Source of the DNA: Rhodovulum tesquicola
GTDB lineage: Bacteria > Pseudomonadota > Alphaproteobacteria > Rhodobacterales > Rhodobacteraceae
Direction of reading: 5' to 3'
Assembly: GCF_024128855.1 (NCBI RefSeq)
Contig: NZ_JAMYDV010000006.1
Location: 62,001 to 126,000 of the forward strand
Length of the DNA stretch: 64,000 nt
Below, piece after piece: positions 1 through 11,399 of this stretch. Position 1 is the stretch's first letter. Each line of letters opens with the position of its first letter. A program made the translations under genes and the position numbers. The notes beneath the pieces were generated by a model that was not told where the DNA came from, made no database searches, and saw only the letters and a list, made by a program, of their open reading frames with translations.

Positions 1-1228
1 CCGCAGCCAGGACGAGATCGTGGGCGAGATCAACGCCAAGCTGCGCGAGATCGTGGGCGTGCGCGCCTTCGCGATCCAGCCCAACTCGCTGGGGATTCGC
101 GGCGCCGGGCGGGGGCTGAGTTTCGCGATCACCGGCGACAGCTATGAGCGGCTGGCCGATCTGGCCGAGACGCTGGTCGAACGGATGCAGGACGATCCCG
201 CCTTCGGCGAGGTGCAACTGGAATACGAGACCACGCAGCCGCAATTGTTCGTCGAGATCGACCGCACCCGCGCCGCCGATCTGGGCATCGACATCACCGG
301 TCTGGGGGATGCACTGCGGGCGATGCTCAACGGGCGGACGGTGGGCTCGGTCTTCATCGGCGACCAGAGCTTTGACATCCAGATGCTGTCGAGCGCCAAC
401 CCGGTGAACGATCCGGGCGATCTGCAGAACATCTATGTGCGCACGGGCGACGGCCAGATGGTGCCGATGTCGAGTTTCGTGCATCTGGAGGAACGCCCCG
501 TCGCCCCGGAACTGGACCGCGAGAACCAGGGCCGCGCGGTCAAGATCGCGGCCGGGCTGACGCCCGAACTGGCGCTGGGCGAGGCGCTGGTGCGGGTCGA
601 GGCGCTGGCGGCCGATCTGATGGAGGAGCAGAACCGCATCGTGCCGCTGGGCGAGGCGGCGACGCTGAACCAGACCAATGCGGGGCTGCTGATCATCTTC
701 GGCTTTGCCATCGCGGTGGTGTTCCTGGTGCTGTCGGCGCAGTTCGAGAGCTTCATCTCGGCCATCGTCGTGATGTCGACGGTGCCGCTGGGGCTGGCCT
801 GCGCGGTGTTTGCGCTGATGCTGACGGGGCAAAGCCTGAACGTCTATTCGCAGATCGGGCTGGTGATGCTGATCGGGATCATGGCCAAGAACGGCATCCT
901 GATCGTCGAATTCGCCAACCAGTTGCGCGACGGGGGCGCGAGCGTGGCGCAGGCGGCCCATGATGCGGCGACGATCCGGCTGCGGCCGGTGATGATGACC
1001 ATGGCCTCGACAGTGCTGGGCGGCGTGCCGCTGATCCTGTCCGCGGGCGCGGGCGCCGAGGCGCGCGAGGCGCTGGGCTGGGTGATCGTGGGCGGGCTGG
1101 GTCTGGCGACGTTGTCCACGCTGTATCTGACGCCGGTGGTCTATCTGCTGCTGGCGCGCTTCTCGAAACCGCGGGCGGAGGAAAGCAAGCGGCTGGCGCG
1201 CGAGTTGGAAGAGGCGCTGGCGGGCTGA
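1..1228 (+). CDS. RND multidrug efflux pump, inner-membrane subunit (3' part)
   Basis: This is the C-terminal part (about 408 residues) of an AcrB/MexB-type proton-driven efflux pump; the frame is open to the left edge, so the start lies outside the window. It contains part of the second periplasmic porter region, then a membrane segment beginning at GLLIIFGFAIAVVFLVLSAQ. The conserved AcrB-like stretch GIMAKNGILIVEFANQL follows, and two further membrane helices end the protein. The tail is charged and short. A partner fusion protein would be expected upstream and cannot be seen. Assignment to the family is firm; the substrate cannot be inferred. Confidence 0.9.
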   Translation, partial: RSQDEIVGEINAKLREIVGVRAFAIQPNSLGIRGAGRGLSFAITGDSYERLADLAETLVERMQDDPAFGEVQLEYETTQPQLFVEIDRTRAADLGIDITGLGDALRAMLNGRTVGSVFIGDQSFDIQMLSSANPVNDPGDLQNIYVRTGDGQMVPMSSFVHLEERPVAPELDRENQGRAVKIAAGLTPELALGEALVRVEALAADLMEEQNRIVPLGEAATLNQTNAGLLIIFGFAIAVVFLVLSAQFESFISAIVVMSTVPLGLACAVFALMLTGQSLNVYSQIGLVMLIGIMAKNGILIVEFANQLRDGGASVAQAAHDAATIRLRPVMMTMASTVLGGVPLILSAGAGAEAREALGWVIVGGLGLATLSTLYLTPVVYLLLARFSKPRAEESKRLARELEEALAG

Positions 1229-1305
1229 GGCGGGGGCGGTTGACCGCAGGCCCGGCGGGCGGGATACTTGCCCCCGGACCGCGAGGGGAGGCGCGGCTCT
1301 GCCGC

Positions 1306-2397
1306 ATGCTGGTTTACGGGTATGATTACAGGCTGATCGCCGCCTCCGTGCTCATCTCGATGATGGCCGCGTTCACCGGGCTTGCGCTGACCCGCGGGCT
1401 GTCGGGCGTGTCCGAAGGCGTGCGCCATCTGCGCATCGCGATGGCGGCGGTGGCGCTGGGCGGCGGCATCTGGACGATGCATTTCGTGGCCATGCTGGCG
1501 ATGCGTTTCGAGGTGGCGGTCCATTACCGGGCGCTGCCCACGGTGGCCTCGGTGCTGATCGCGATCCTGCTGGCGGGGCTGGCGCTGATCCTGATGCATT
1601 TCGGGCGGCGCACGGGGCCGCGCATGGGGCTGGCGGGAGCGGTGCTGGGCCTGGGGATCGTGGCGATGCACTACACCGGGCTGTCCGCCATCGAGGGCTG
1701 CGCGCCGGTCTACCGGCCCCTCGGCTTTGCGGTGGCGGGCGGGCTGGCGGTGGGGCTGGGGGTTCTGGCGATCCGGGTGGCCTATGGGCAGCGGCGGGCG
1801 GCGAACATCCTGGGCGCGACGGCGATCTTCGGGCTGTCGGTGGCGATCGTGCATTTCGCGGCGATGCACTGGACCGGCTTTGCCCGGGCGGTGGCCGGTG
1901 CGGCGGCGGGTCCGGCCATCGACAACGCGCATCTGGCGCTGATCGTGCTGGTGACGGCCTTCGTCATTTCGGGGGCGTTCCTGCTGTCGGGGGCGTCGTT
2001 TCTGGCGGCGACCCCTGGTCCGGACGCGCCGGCCCCGGCCGAGCCCGCGCCGCCGCCCGCCACCGGCCCCCGCCTGCCCTATGAGCGCGAGGGGGTGACC
2101 TATTTCCTGCCCGCCGCCGAGGTGGCCGCGATCCGGGCCGAGGGGCATTACACCATCGCCTATGCGCCCCTTGGCCGGGTCTTCTGCCCCTGGTTGATCA
2201 GCGAGGCGGAAAGGCGGCTTGCCGGGGCCGGGTTCTTTCGCGTGCATCGCAGCTATCTGGTCAATACCGCCCATGTCGCCGCCTTCGAGCGGCTGAAGGA
2301 TAATGGCATCTGCCGGTTCGAGGGGCTGGCCGATCTGGACCGGGTTCCGGTCAGCCGCTCGCGGGTGCAGGCGCTGCGCGCGGCGCTGGGGCTTTGA
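1306..2397 (+). CDS. coxC: CoxC-like membrane sensor/regulator: MHYT domain plus LytTR DNA-binding domain
   Basis: The 363-residue protein has about seven membrane helices containing the MHYT sensor pattern: Met-His pairs at about residues 58 (MHF), 121 (MHYTG) and 187 (MHWTG). These are proposed in the family to bind a metal and sense a diatomic gas. A Pro/Ala-rich linker (about 235-255) leads to a C-terminal LytTR domain (about 258-360) with the typical FFRVHRSYLVN core. MHYT-LytTR proteins named CoxC and CoxH occur in the Oligotropha CO-dehydrogenase cluster, and this gene likewise sits directly upstream of coxM. The start at 1306 begins just before the first helix and has a GAGGGGAGG ribosome site; an in-frame ATG-type start at 1240 would add an unlikely Pro/Gly-rich leader. 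Its role as regulator of the cox genes is inferred. Confidence 0.82.
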   Translation: MLVYGYDYRLIAASVLISMMAAFTGLALTRGLSGVSEGVRHLRIAMAAVALGGGIWTMHFVAMLAMRFEVAVHYRALPTVASVLIAILLAGLALILMHFGRRTGPRMGLAGAVLGLGIVAMHYTGLSAIEGCAPVYRPLGFAVAGGLAVGLGVLAIRVAYGQRRAANILGATAIFGLSVAIVHFAAMHWTGFARAVAGAAAGPAIDNAHLALIVLVTAFVISGAFLLSGASFLAATPGPDAPAPAEPAPPPATGPRLPYEREGVTYFLPAAEVAAIRAEGHYTIAYAPLGRVFCPWLISEAERRLAGAGFFRVHRSYLVNTAHVAAFERLKDNGICRFEGLADLDRVPVSRSRVQALRAALGL

Positions 2398-2414
2398 TCG
2401 CACCTGGTGCAGCC

Positions 2415-2434
2415 ATTTCGCAATTCGTGAAAAT
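2415..2434. promoter_or_regulatory. imperfect palindrome upstream of coxM (possible operator)
   Basis: The coxC-coxM gap (2398-2553) holds an A/T-rich near-palindrome reading TTTC-GC-AATT-CGT-GAAA, unusual in this GC-rich sequence. The same gap contains a direct repeat G(C/T)GACACCC(T/C)G at 2450-2460 and 2499-2509. LytTR proteins commonly bind spaced direct repeats, so these are candidate sites for the neighbouring CoxC, but neither matches a consensus I can name. Confidence 0.25.
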
Positions 2435-2553
2435 GCCCCGGCGGGCGGTGCGACACCCTGTCGCCGCCCGGGGCCTGCCCCCTACCCTTCGGCCAGACGT
2501 GACACCCCGCCGCTGCATGAGCGGGGGCGCGTTCGACAAGGGAGGAGCGGGAG

Positions 2554-3405
2554 ATGATCCCAGCGAGATTCGACTATCACCGGCCGGACTCTGTCGCGGC
2601 GGCGGTGGGGCTGTTGCAGCAGCATGGTGACGAGGCGCGCGTGGTTGCGGGCGGGCACAGCCTGATCCCGATGATGAAGCTGCGCATGGCCGCGCCTGCG
2701 CATCTGGTGGACCTGCAGGGCATCGCCGCGTTGCGCGGGATCGAGGCGGGCGAGCGGATCCGGATCGGGGCGATGGTCACGCAATCCGAGATGATCGCCC
2801 ATGCCGGGCTGGCCGAGGCCGCGCCGATCCTGGCCGAGGCCGCGCGCCAGATCGCCGATCCGCAGGTGCGCAATCTGGGCACCGTCGGCGGCAATGTGGC
2901 GAATGGCGATCCGGGCAACGACCTGCCCGCGCTGATGCTGTGCCTGGATGCGACCTTCACGCTGGAGGGGCCGGAGGGGGTGCGTGAGGTCGCGGCGCGC
3001 GGCTTCTACGAGGCGCCCTATGTCACCGCGCGAGAGGAGGAGGAGATCCTGACCGCGGTCGGCTTTGACCGCCCGGCCCGCGGGTTCGCCTATGAAAAGC
3101 AGAAGCGAAAGATCGGCGATTACGCGACCGCCGCGGCCGCCGTGCTGATCGGGGCCGAGGGCGGCCGCGTCGTCTCGGCCTCGGTCGCGATGACCAATGT
3201 GGCGGATGTGCCGGTCTTCAGCGCGGCGGCCGGCGAGGCACTGGTCAGCACGGACTGCGCGGCAGACGCGGTCGCCGCCGCGGTCGCCGCCATGCAGGGC
3301 GATATCGACCCGGTCGAGGACAATCGCGGACCCGTGGAGTTCAAGCGCCATGTCGCGGGCGTGATCCTGACCCGCGCCATTGCCCGCGCCTGGTCGCGGG
3401 CCTGA
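2554..3405 (+). CDS. coxM: carbon monoxide dehydrogenase, medium (FAD) subunit
   Basis: The 283-residue protein is the flavoprotein subunit that passes electrons from the CoxS iron-sulfur clusters to the quinone pool. FAD-binding signatures of the xanthine-oxidase family are visible: [13 protein letters not shown] near residue 32 and [17 protein letters not shown] near residue 107. The usual CO_deh_flav C-terminal domain follows. Length is normal. A strong GGGAGGAGCGGGAG ribosome site precedes the ATG. It opens the M-S-L order used by form I CO dehydrogenases, with coxS 11 bp downstream. Confidence 0.95.
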   Translation: MIPARFDYHRPDSVAAAVGLLQQHGDEARVVAGGHSLIPMMKLRMAAPAHLVDLQGIAALRGIEAGERIRIGAMVTQSEMIAHAGLAEAAPILAEAARQIADPQVRNLGTVGGNVANGDPGNDLPALMLCLDATFTLEGPEGVREVAARGFYEAPYVTAREEEEILTAVGFDRPARGFAYEKQKRKIGDYATAAAAVLIGAEGGRVVSASVAMTNVADVPVFSAAAGEALVSTDCAADAVAAAVAAMQGDIDPVEDNRGPVEFKRHVAGVILTRAIARAWSRA

Positions 3406-3416
3406 GGGAGGGAAGG

Positions 3417-3907
3417 ATGTCCGACAAGATGCATCTGAAACTGACGGTGAATGGCGAGGCGGTCGAGACGCTGGCCGAACCGCGCGAATTGCTGATCCAT
3501 GTGCTGCGCGAGCGGCTGGGTATCACCGGCCCGCATATCGGCTGCGAGACCAGCCATTGCGGCGCCTGCACCGTCGACATGGACGGCAAATCGGTCAAGG
3601 CCTGCACGGTCTTTGCCGCGCAGGCGCAGGGGGCCGAGATCACCACCATCGAGGGGATCGGCACGCCCGACAGCCTGCATGTCTTGCAGGAGATGTTCCG
3701 CGAGCATCACGGGCTGCAATGCGGCTTCTGCACGCCGGGGATGATTACCCGCGCCTGGCGGCTGTTGCAGGAGAATCCGTCGCCGACCGAGGAGGAGGTG
3801 CGCTTCGGCATGGCCGGGAACCTCTGCCGCTGCACCGGCTATCAGAACATCGTCAAGGCGGTGCTGGCCGCCGCGCATGAGTTGAACAGTGTCAAGGAGG
3901 CCGCGGA

Positions 3908-3911
<4 letters not shown>
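3417..3911 (+). CDS. coxS: carbon monoxide dehydrogenase, small (2x[2Fe-2S]) subunit
   Basis: This 164-residue subunit carries two [2Fe-2S] clusters. The N-terminal plant-type ferredoxin motif is [12 protein letters not shown] with a further CTVFA cysteine. The C-terminal four-helix domain carries CGFCTPGM and CRCTGYQ. It relays electrons from the Mo/Cu site of CoxL to the FAD of Cox[12 protein letters not shown] ribosome site lies just before the ATG. The stop codon overlaps the coxL start (ATGA), indicating translational coupling. Confidence 0.96.
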
Positions 3912-6321
<2,410 letters not shown>

Positions 6322-6325
<4 letters not shown>

Positions 6326-6672
6326 GGCGCGCGGTTCTTCTGGCGGCCATGCTTGCCGCCGCCCCGGCGCTGGCGCAGCACGCCCATCACCAGCATGGCG
6401 CGGCCGGGGGGGACAGCCCCTCGACCGCCGCCTATCGCGCGGCGAACGACCGGATGCATGCGGAGATGGAGATCCCCTTTACGGGGGATGCCGATATCGA
6501 CTTCATCCGCGGCATGATCCCCCACCATCAGGGCGCCATCGACATGGCGCGCGTGGTGCTGGAATTCGGCGAGAACCCCGAGATCCGGGCGCTGGCCGAA
6601 GGGATCATCGCCGCGCAGGAGGAGGAGATCGCGCAGATGCGCGCCTGGCTGGAAAAGAACGCGGGCCAATGA
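6322..6672 (+). CDS. exported DUF305 protein, His-rich, probably copper-binding, inside the cox operon
   Basis: The 116-residue protein begins with a clear signal peptide (Arg-Arg, hydrophobic Leu/Ala run, APALAQ cleavage region). The mature N-terminus is His-rich (HAHHQHG). A DUF305 domain follows with the hallmark [19 protein letters not shown] and a long acidic C-terminal helix. DUF305 proteins such as cyanobacterial CopM bind copper in the periplasm through such His and Met residues; copper binding here is inferred from family. The ATG overlaps the coxL stop and its own stop overlaps the coxD start, so it is translationally coupled on both sides. The start at 6322 was chosen over an in-frame upstream codon because it directly precedes the signal peptide. 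Confidence 0.85.
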
Positions 6673-7550
6673 CCGGCGGGGCCGCGGCGTTGCAGGCGCA
6701 GCTTTTCGGGGCGGGCTATGTCGCCTCGGACGAGCTGGTCATGGCGCTGTACCTTGCGCTGGAACTGGAACGGCCGCTGCTGCTGGAAGGCGCGGCGGGG
6801 GTCGGCAAGACCGAGGTGGCCAAGGTGCTGGCGGCGCTGAAATCGGCCCCGCTGATCCGGCTGCAATGCTATGAGGGGCTGGATGCCAGCCACGCGATCT
6901 ACGAGTGGAACTATCAGCGGCAATTGCTGGCGATCCGGGCCGCGGGCGAAAGCGGCGCGGCGGGGCCGGGGCTTGAGGCGCGCATATTTTCCGAGGACTA
7001 CCTGCTGGAACGGCCGCTGTTGCAGGCGATCCGGCAGGCGGTGCCGCCTGTCCTGCTGATCGACGAGATTGATCGCGCGGATGAGGAGTTCGAAGCCTAT
7101 CTGCTGGAAATCCTGTCGGATTTCACGATCTCGATCCCCGAGCTGGGCACCATCCACGCGACCGCGCGGCCGCATGTGATCCTGACCTCGAACGGCACGC
7201 GCGACCTGTCGGACGCGCTGAGGCGGCGCTGCATCTATGCCTATGTCGAGTATCCCGACCCGGCGACGGAACTGGCGATCCTGGAAAAGCGCCATCCGGG
7301 GCTGGAGCCGCGGCTGGCGGCGCAGATCGTGGGCTTCGTGCAGGCGCTCAGGCGCGAGGATCTGGACAAGGTGCCGGGCGTGGCCGAGACGCTGGATTTC
7401 GCCGCGGCCGTTTCGGGGCTGGGGGTGGCGGACCTGACCGACGATCCGGGGACGCTTCAGGCGGCCCTGGTCACGCTGCTGAAGACGCAGGCCGACCGGG
7501 CGCGGGTGCCGAGCGAGGTGGCGCAGCGGCTGGCGGGGCGGGCGGCATGA
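6669..7550 (+). CDS. coxD: CoxD-type MoxR AAA+ ATPase for CO dehydrogenase maturation
   Basis: This 293-residue AAA+ protein of the MoxR family has Walker [10 protein letters not shown] at about residues 41-49 and Walker [11 protein letters not shown] near 127-136. An arginine-bearing sensor region SDALRRRC follows. CoxD of Oligotropha is needed to build the Mo-S-Cu active site (sulfuration step) and is thought to unfold or remodel apo-enzyme with the VWA protein CoxE. Here coxD and coxE are adjacent and overlap by ATGA. The start used is the ATG overlapping the DUF305 stop; the longer open frame upstream is only read-through. Confidence 0.92.
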   Translation: MTGGAAALQAQLFGAGYVASDELVMALYLALELERPLLLEGAAGVGKTEVAKVLAALKSAPLIRLQCYEGLDASHAIYEWNYQRQLLAIRAAGESGAAGPGLEARIFSEDYLLERPLLQAIRQAVPPVLLIDEIDRADEEFEAYLLEILSDFTISIPELGTIHATARPHVILTSNGTRDLSDALRRRCIYAYVEYPDPATELAILEKRHPGLEPRLAAQIVGFVQALRREDLDKVPGVAETLDFAAAVSGLGVADLTDDPGTLQAALVTLLKTQADRARVPSEVAQRLAGRAA

Positions 7551-8722
7551 GCGGGGTCACGCGCTTTCCCGCCCGCGCGACCGGGCCGGCCGAGCGGATG
7601 GCGGGGTTCATGGCGCATCTGCGGCTCAACGGGCTGGCCCTGGGGGTGAACGAGACCGCGACGGCGCTGGCGGCGGCGGCGCGGGTCGATCCGACCGATC
7701 CGGGGCAATTGCGGCTGGCGCTGAAGGCGGTCTGCGCAGGCACGCGGGATGAGGCCGACCGCTTCGACGGCCTCTTCGCGGCCTATTGGCTGAACCGCGG
7801 GCGGGAGCGGACGGGCGCGGGGCCGGGGAAAACGGCAGAACCCCGGCGCCGGTCGCCCTTTGTCACCGAGGCGCTGTCGGCTTTGGGGCGGGGACAGGCC
7901 GACCGGCCCGAAGGGAGCGAGGGCGCGGCGGACCAGTCGGGCGAGGGGCGGCTGGTGGGCGCACGCGTGGCGCGGCTGGACCGCACCGATCTGCGCGAGC
8001 TGGTCAGCCCCGAGGATATCGCGGAGGCCGAAGCCACCGCGCGGCGCATCGCGCAGGCGATCCGCGACCGCCGCGCGCGCCGGTTCAGGGCCGACCGGCG
8101 GGGGGCGCGGCTGGATTTGCGCCGCACGCTGCGGGCCTCGGTCGCGACGGGGGGCGAGCCGCTGCGGCTGTTCCGCCGCACCCGGCCCGACCGGCCCGCC
8201 AATGTCGTTGCGCTGTGCGACGTTTCGGGCTCGATGACGGTTTATGCCCGCGTTTTCCTGTCCTTTCTCAAGGGGCTGATCGGGGCGGACCTGACGGCGG
8301 ATGGCTATCTGTTCCACACAAGGCTGGTGCGGATCACCGACGCGCTGCGCGATCCAGACCCGTTGCGCGCGGTCAACCGGCTGAGCCTGATGGCGCAGGG
8401 CTTTGGCGGGGGGACGCGGATCGGGGGGGCGCTGGCGGCGTTCAACCGGGGCCATGCCAAGGCGCGGGTCAACGGGCGGTCGGTGGTGATCGTGCTGTCG
8501 GACGGCTATGACACCGACCCGCCGGGGATGATCGGCGCGGAACTCGCGCGGCTGAGGAAGCGCGGCTGCCGGATCGTCTGGCTGAACCCGCTGCTGGGCT
8601 GGCGGGACTACGCACCCGTCGCGCGCGGGATGGCGGCCGCCCTGCCCCATCTGGACCATTTCGCGGCGGCCAACACGCTTGCGGCGCTGGCCGCGCTGGA
8701 ACCGGAGCTTGCGCGGCTATGA
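7547..8722 (+). CDS. coxE: CoxE-type VWA-domain protein
   Basis: The 391-residue protein has a C-terminal von Willebrand A domain with the metal-ion adhesion (MIDAS) motif DVSGSM at Asp225-Ser227-Ser229. A second DGYDTDPPG region lies near residue 325. The N-terminal half is the helical region typical of CoxE/MoxR-partner proteins. In Oligotropha, CoxE acts with CoxD and CoxF in finishing the CO dehydrogenase cofactor, probably copper insertion. It overlaps coxD and coxF by ATGA on either side. Confidence 0.92.
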   Translation: MSGVTRFPARATGPAERMAGFMAHLRLNGLALGVNETATALAAAARVDPTDPGQLRLALKAVCAGTRDEADRFDGLFAAYWLNRGRERTGAGPGKTAEPRRRSPFVTEALSALGRGQADRPEGSEGAADQSGEGRLVGARVARLDRTDLRELVSPEDIAEAEATARRIAQAIRDRRARRFRADRRGARLDLRRTLRASVATGGEPLRLFRRTRPDRPANVVALCDVSGSMTVYARVFLSFLKGLIGADLTADGYLFHTRLVRITDALRDPDPLRAVNRLSLMAQGFGGGTRIGGALAAFNRGHAKARVNGRSVVIVLSDGYDTDPPGMIGAELARLRKRGCRIVWLNPLLGWRDYAPVARGMAAALPHLDHFAAANTLAALAALEPELARL

Positions 8723-9543
8723 AACCGATGAGACAGGACGACATCCTCGACCGCATCGCGGAACTGAAACGCGCAGGGACCGCCTTTGCGGTGGCGACCG
8801 TGGTGCGCACGGTGCGCGCCACCGCGGCCAAGGCGGGCGCCAAGGCGGTGATCCTGCCCGATGGCACGGTGCTGGCGGGCTGGATCGGCGGGGGCTGCGC
8901 GCGGGGCGCGGTGATCCGGGCCGCCCGCGAGGCGCTGGCGGACGGCGCGCCGCGGCTGATCTCGGTCCAGCCCGAGGCGGCGCTGGCGGAAGGCGGGCTG
9001 AGCCCGGGAGAGACGCGCGACGGCATCCGCTTTGCCCGCAACATGTGCCCGAGCCGGGGCATGATGGACATTTTCGTGGAGGCCGTGATGCCCGCCCCCG
9101 AATGCGTGATCTGCGGCGCCGCGCCGGTGGCGGTCGCGCTGGCCGATCTGGCGCCGCGCATGGGTTTTTCGGTCACCGCCTGCGCGCCCGCCGAGGAACA
9201 GGCCGCCTTTGCCGCGCCGGACCGGCGGATCGAGGGCTATGCGCTGGAGGTGGCCCCCACTGGCGCGCGCTATGTCGTCGTGGCGACGCAGGGCAAGGGG
9301 GACGAGGCGGCGCTGCGCGCGGCGCTGTCGGTGCCGTCGGCCTATCTGGCCTTTGTCGGCAGCCGGGCCAAGACCGCGGCGCTGCGCGACAGGCTGACCG
9401 CGGCGGGGGTGGCGCCGGAGGCGTTCGCGAACCTGCGCGCGCCCGCGGGGCTGGATCTGGGCGCGATCACGCCAGAGGAAATCGCGCTGTCGATCCTGGC
9501 CGAGATGGTGGCCCTGCGCCGGGCGGGCCAGCGCGGGGGCTGA
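8719..9543 (+). CDS. coxF: CoxF, XdhC/CoxI-family cofactor maturation protein
   Basis: The 274-residue XdhC family protein shows the N-terminal XdhC/CoxI segment with the conserved GWIGGGCARGAVIRAA loop. A C-terminal Rossmann-like domain begins around ECVICGAAPVAVALADL. Family members bind the molybdenum cofactor or assist its sulfuration and copper loading for molybdo-flavoenzymes. It closes the co-oriented cox block; only 7 bp separate its stop from the convergent ureG stop. No coxG, coxB, coxH, coxI or coxK follows. Confidence 0.9.
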   Translation: MKPMRQDDILDRIAELKRAGTAFAVATVVRTVRATAAKAGAKAVILPDGTVLAGWIGGGCARGAVIRAAREALADGAPRLISVQPEAALAEGGLSPGETRDGIRFARNMCPSRGMMDIFVEAVMPAPECVICGAAPVAVALADLAPRMGFSVTACAPAEEQAAFAAPDRRIEGYALEVAPTGARYVVVATQGKGDEAALRAALSVPSAYLAFVGSRAKTAALRDRLTAAGVAPEAFANLRAPAGLDLGAITPEEIALSILAEMVALRRAGQRGG

Positions 9544-9550
9544 GCGGGGG

Positions 9551-10174
9551 TCAGGCGGTTTCGGCCAGACCGCCGATCAGGCAGAGATGCTGCACGATCT
9601 CGTCCACGCCCTGGCCATGGCGCAGCGCGGCGAAGATGAACCGGCCCTGCCCGCGCATCCGCCGCGCATCCCGCTCCATCACCGCAAGATCGGCGCCGAC
9701 ATGGGGGGCGAGGTCGGTCTTGTTGATGATGAGCAGATCGGATTTCGTGATCGCGGGCCCGCCCTTGCGCGGGATTTCCTCGCCAGCGGCGACGTCGATC
9801 ACATAGACGGTGAGATCGGCCAGTTCCGGGCTGAAGGTGGCCGACAGGTTGTCGCCGCCCGACTCGATCAGGACCACCTCAAGATCGGGGAAGCGGGCGG
9901 TCAGATCCGCGATGGCGGCGAGGTTGATCGAGGCATCCTCGCGGATCGCGGTATGCGGGCAGCCGCCGGTTTCCACGCCCCTGATGCGTTCGGCGGGCAG
10001 CACCTGCATGCGCGTCAGCGCCTCGGCATCCTCTTGCGTGTAGATGTCGTTGGTCACGACCGCGACCGAAAAGCGGGGGGCCAGCGCGCGGGCCAGCGCC
10101 GCGGTCAGCGTGGTCTTGCCGGCGCCCACGGGGCCGCCGATGCCGATGCGCAAGGGTCCGTTGGGGGAAGTCAT
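9551..10174 (-). CDS. ureG: urease accessory GTPase UreG
   Basis: The 207-residue SIMIBI-class GTPase delivers nickel during urease activation. It has the P-loop [10 protein letters not shown] near the N-terminus, the nickel-binding Cys-Pro-His triad in [13 protein letters not shown], the [11 protein letters not shown] switch and NKTDLAP for guanine recognition. The ATG at 10174 overlaps the ureF stop (ATGA). The frame is open further upstream but lacks family similarity there. It is the last gene of the urease operon. Confidence 0.96.
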   Translation of the reverse strand: MTSPNGPLRIGIGGPVGAGKTTLTAALARALAPRFSVAVVTNDIYTQEDAEALTRMQVLPAERIRGVETGGCPHTAIREDASINLAAIADLTARFPDLEVVLIESGGDNLSATFSPELADLTVYVIDVAAGEEIPRKGGPAITKSDLLIINKTDLAPHVGADLAVMERDARRMRGQGRFIFAALRHGQGVDEIVQHLCLIGGLAETA

Positions 10175-10818
10175 GTGCGAAACAGCCTCGAATACTGGGT
10201 TTCGTGGTTCATGGATGCGATGTCGGCCAGAAAGGCGGTGCTGGCAAGATCGTCGAGCGTCAGGGCGGTCGCCGCCTCGGCCACCTCGGCGCAAAGCGGC
10301 GTCAGGGCGGTCAGCACGGTCTGGCCCTCGGTCTGGCCGATGGGGATCAGCCGGATCCCGGCCGAGACGAGGTTCGAGGTGAAGGCGTGCAGATACATCC
10401 GCGCGGTCAGCACCAGCGGCAGGTCATGCAGCCGCGCGGCGCGGCCCAGCGCCACGGGGTAGGTGTAACCGGGCAGATCGGCGGGCCATATGGCGGCCGT
10501 GATCTGGGCGAAGGCGGCCCCCTGCGCCGTGGTTTCCACAAGCCGTTCGGCCGAGGGCTGGAAGGCGCGGGCAGTCGCGTCGATCATCGCCAGCGCGGCG
10601 GCATCGGGGGCGTTGTGGGCGGCGGCCAGCAGGATCGAATCGGTCCGCCCGGCGCCGTGGTCCAGCAGGTCGGCGAGCCAGTCGCGCAAGCTGGCGGCAT
10701 CCGTGACCGCACCCGACTGGACCGCCCATTCCAGCCCGTGGGAATAGGCGAAGGCCCCCACCGGATAGGCGGGGGAAAGCCATTGCACCAGTTTCAGGAT
10801 CTGGGCGTCAGTGGCCAT
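10171..10818 (-). CDS. ureF: urease accessory protein UreF
   Basis: The 215-residue all-helical urease chaperone acts with UreD/UreH and UreG to carboxylate the active-site lysine and load nickel. The family start is visible as [21 protein letters not shown], and the C-terminus has the [10 protein letters not shown] ending usual for UreF. The ATG at 10818 lies inside the His-rich 3' end of ureE, an 11-bp overlap. Upstream in-frame Met codons merely read the His-repeat DNA in another frame and were rejected. Confidence 0.94.
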   Translation of the reverse strand: MATDAQILKLVQWLSPAYPVGAFAYSHGLEWAVQSGAVTDAASLRDWLADLLDHGAGRTDSILLAAAHNAPDAAALAMIDATARAFQPSAERLVETTAQGAAFAQITAAIWPADLPGYTYPVALGRAARLHDLPLVLTARMYLHAFTSNLVSAGIRLIPIGQTEGQTVLTALTPLCAEVAEAATALTLDDLASTAFLADIASMNHETQYSRLFRT

Positions 10819-11374
10819 GGCCGTGGTCATGCCCGTGGTGGTGGCCATGGTCATGCGGGTGGTCGTGATGGTGGTCATGGTCGTGACCGTGGTGGTGGAG
10901 CCCGTGGTCATGAGAATGGTCATGCCCGTGGCTGTGGGCATGGGTCCGGCCATGACCATAGGCGCCGCCTTCGGGCAGGAAGGGTTCCTCGATCTCGATG
11001 ATCTCGGCGCCGAGGCGTTCCAGCATGTCGCGGATGACATGGTCGCGCTGGATCACCAGACGGCCGGGGTCGATCTGGCAGGGGGTGTGGCGGTTGCCGA
11101 CATGCCAGGCGATGCGCACCAGGTCCGGGCCGGTCACTTCGTAGAGCGGTTCGTCGGCGGCGCGGATCTTGACCGTCAGCCCGTCATCCAGCACCAGAAC
11201 GTCGCCCTCGTTCAGCGACGTGGTCTTTGCCAGATCGACAAGGAAGGCCAGCCCGCCATCGCTGACCAGCCGCTTGCGGCGCAGGAAGCGCGCATCATAG
11301 CCGAGCGTCACGCAATCGTCCGCGCGCCCGTCCACGTTCAGGCGCAACTCGCGGGCCACGGGCAGCGCGCTCAT
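10808..11374 (-). CDS. ureE: urease accessory nickel chaperone UreE with very long His tail
   Basis: The 188-residue protein has an N-terminal peptide-binding-like domain (about 1-70) and a C-terminal metal-binding domain (about 75-138) containing WHVGNRHTPCQI. The tail is extreme: of the last 50 residues 26 are His, mixed with Asp and Gly in GHDH/HDHD repeats. His tails store or hand over nickel in Klebsiella UreE, so a large Ni (or Zn/Cu) capacity is expected. The start at 11374 is the first family-consistent Met. Transcribed after ureC and a small DUF1127 gene. Confidence 0.95.
   Translation of the reverse strand: MSALPVARELRLNVDGRADDCVTLGYDARFLRRKRLVSDGGLAFLVDLAKTTSLNEGDVLVLDDGLTVKIRAADEPLYEVTGPDLVRIAWHVGNRHTPCQIDPGRLVIQRDHVIRDMLERLGAEIIEIEEPFLPEGGAYGHGRTHAHSHGHDHSHDHGLHHHGHDHDHHHDHPHDHGHHHGHDHGHGH
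10811..10960. repeat. degenerate His-codon repeat within ureE 3' end
   Basis: About 150 bp of short, imperfect CAY-GAY/GGY units, seen on the plus strand as repeated catggtcatgg/ccgtggtcatg, encode the UreE His/Asp tail. It is a low-complexity coding repeat prone to length change by slippage, not a CRISPR or mobile repeat. Confidence 0.8.
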
Positions 11375-11399
11375 GCCCGGACTCCGGCCCGAATGGGGC

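Noticed and set aside
1141-2403. 420-residue minus-strand open frame opposite coxC
   Set aside because: The Arg/His/Gln-rich sequence lacks hydrophobic cores; it is an antisense shadow of the MHYT-LytTR gene.
10808-10960. tandem short repeats considered as a CRISPR-like or mobile repeat
   Set aside because: The repeats are degenerate His/Asp codons within ureE, with no spacers or cas genes.
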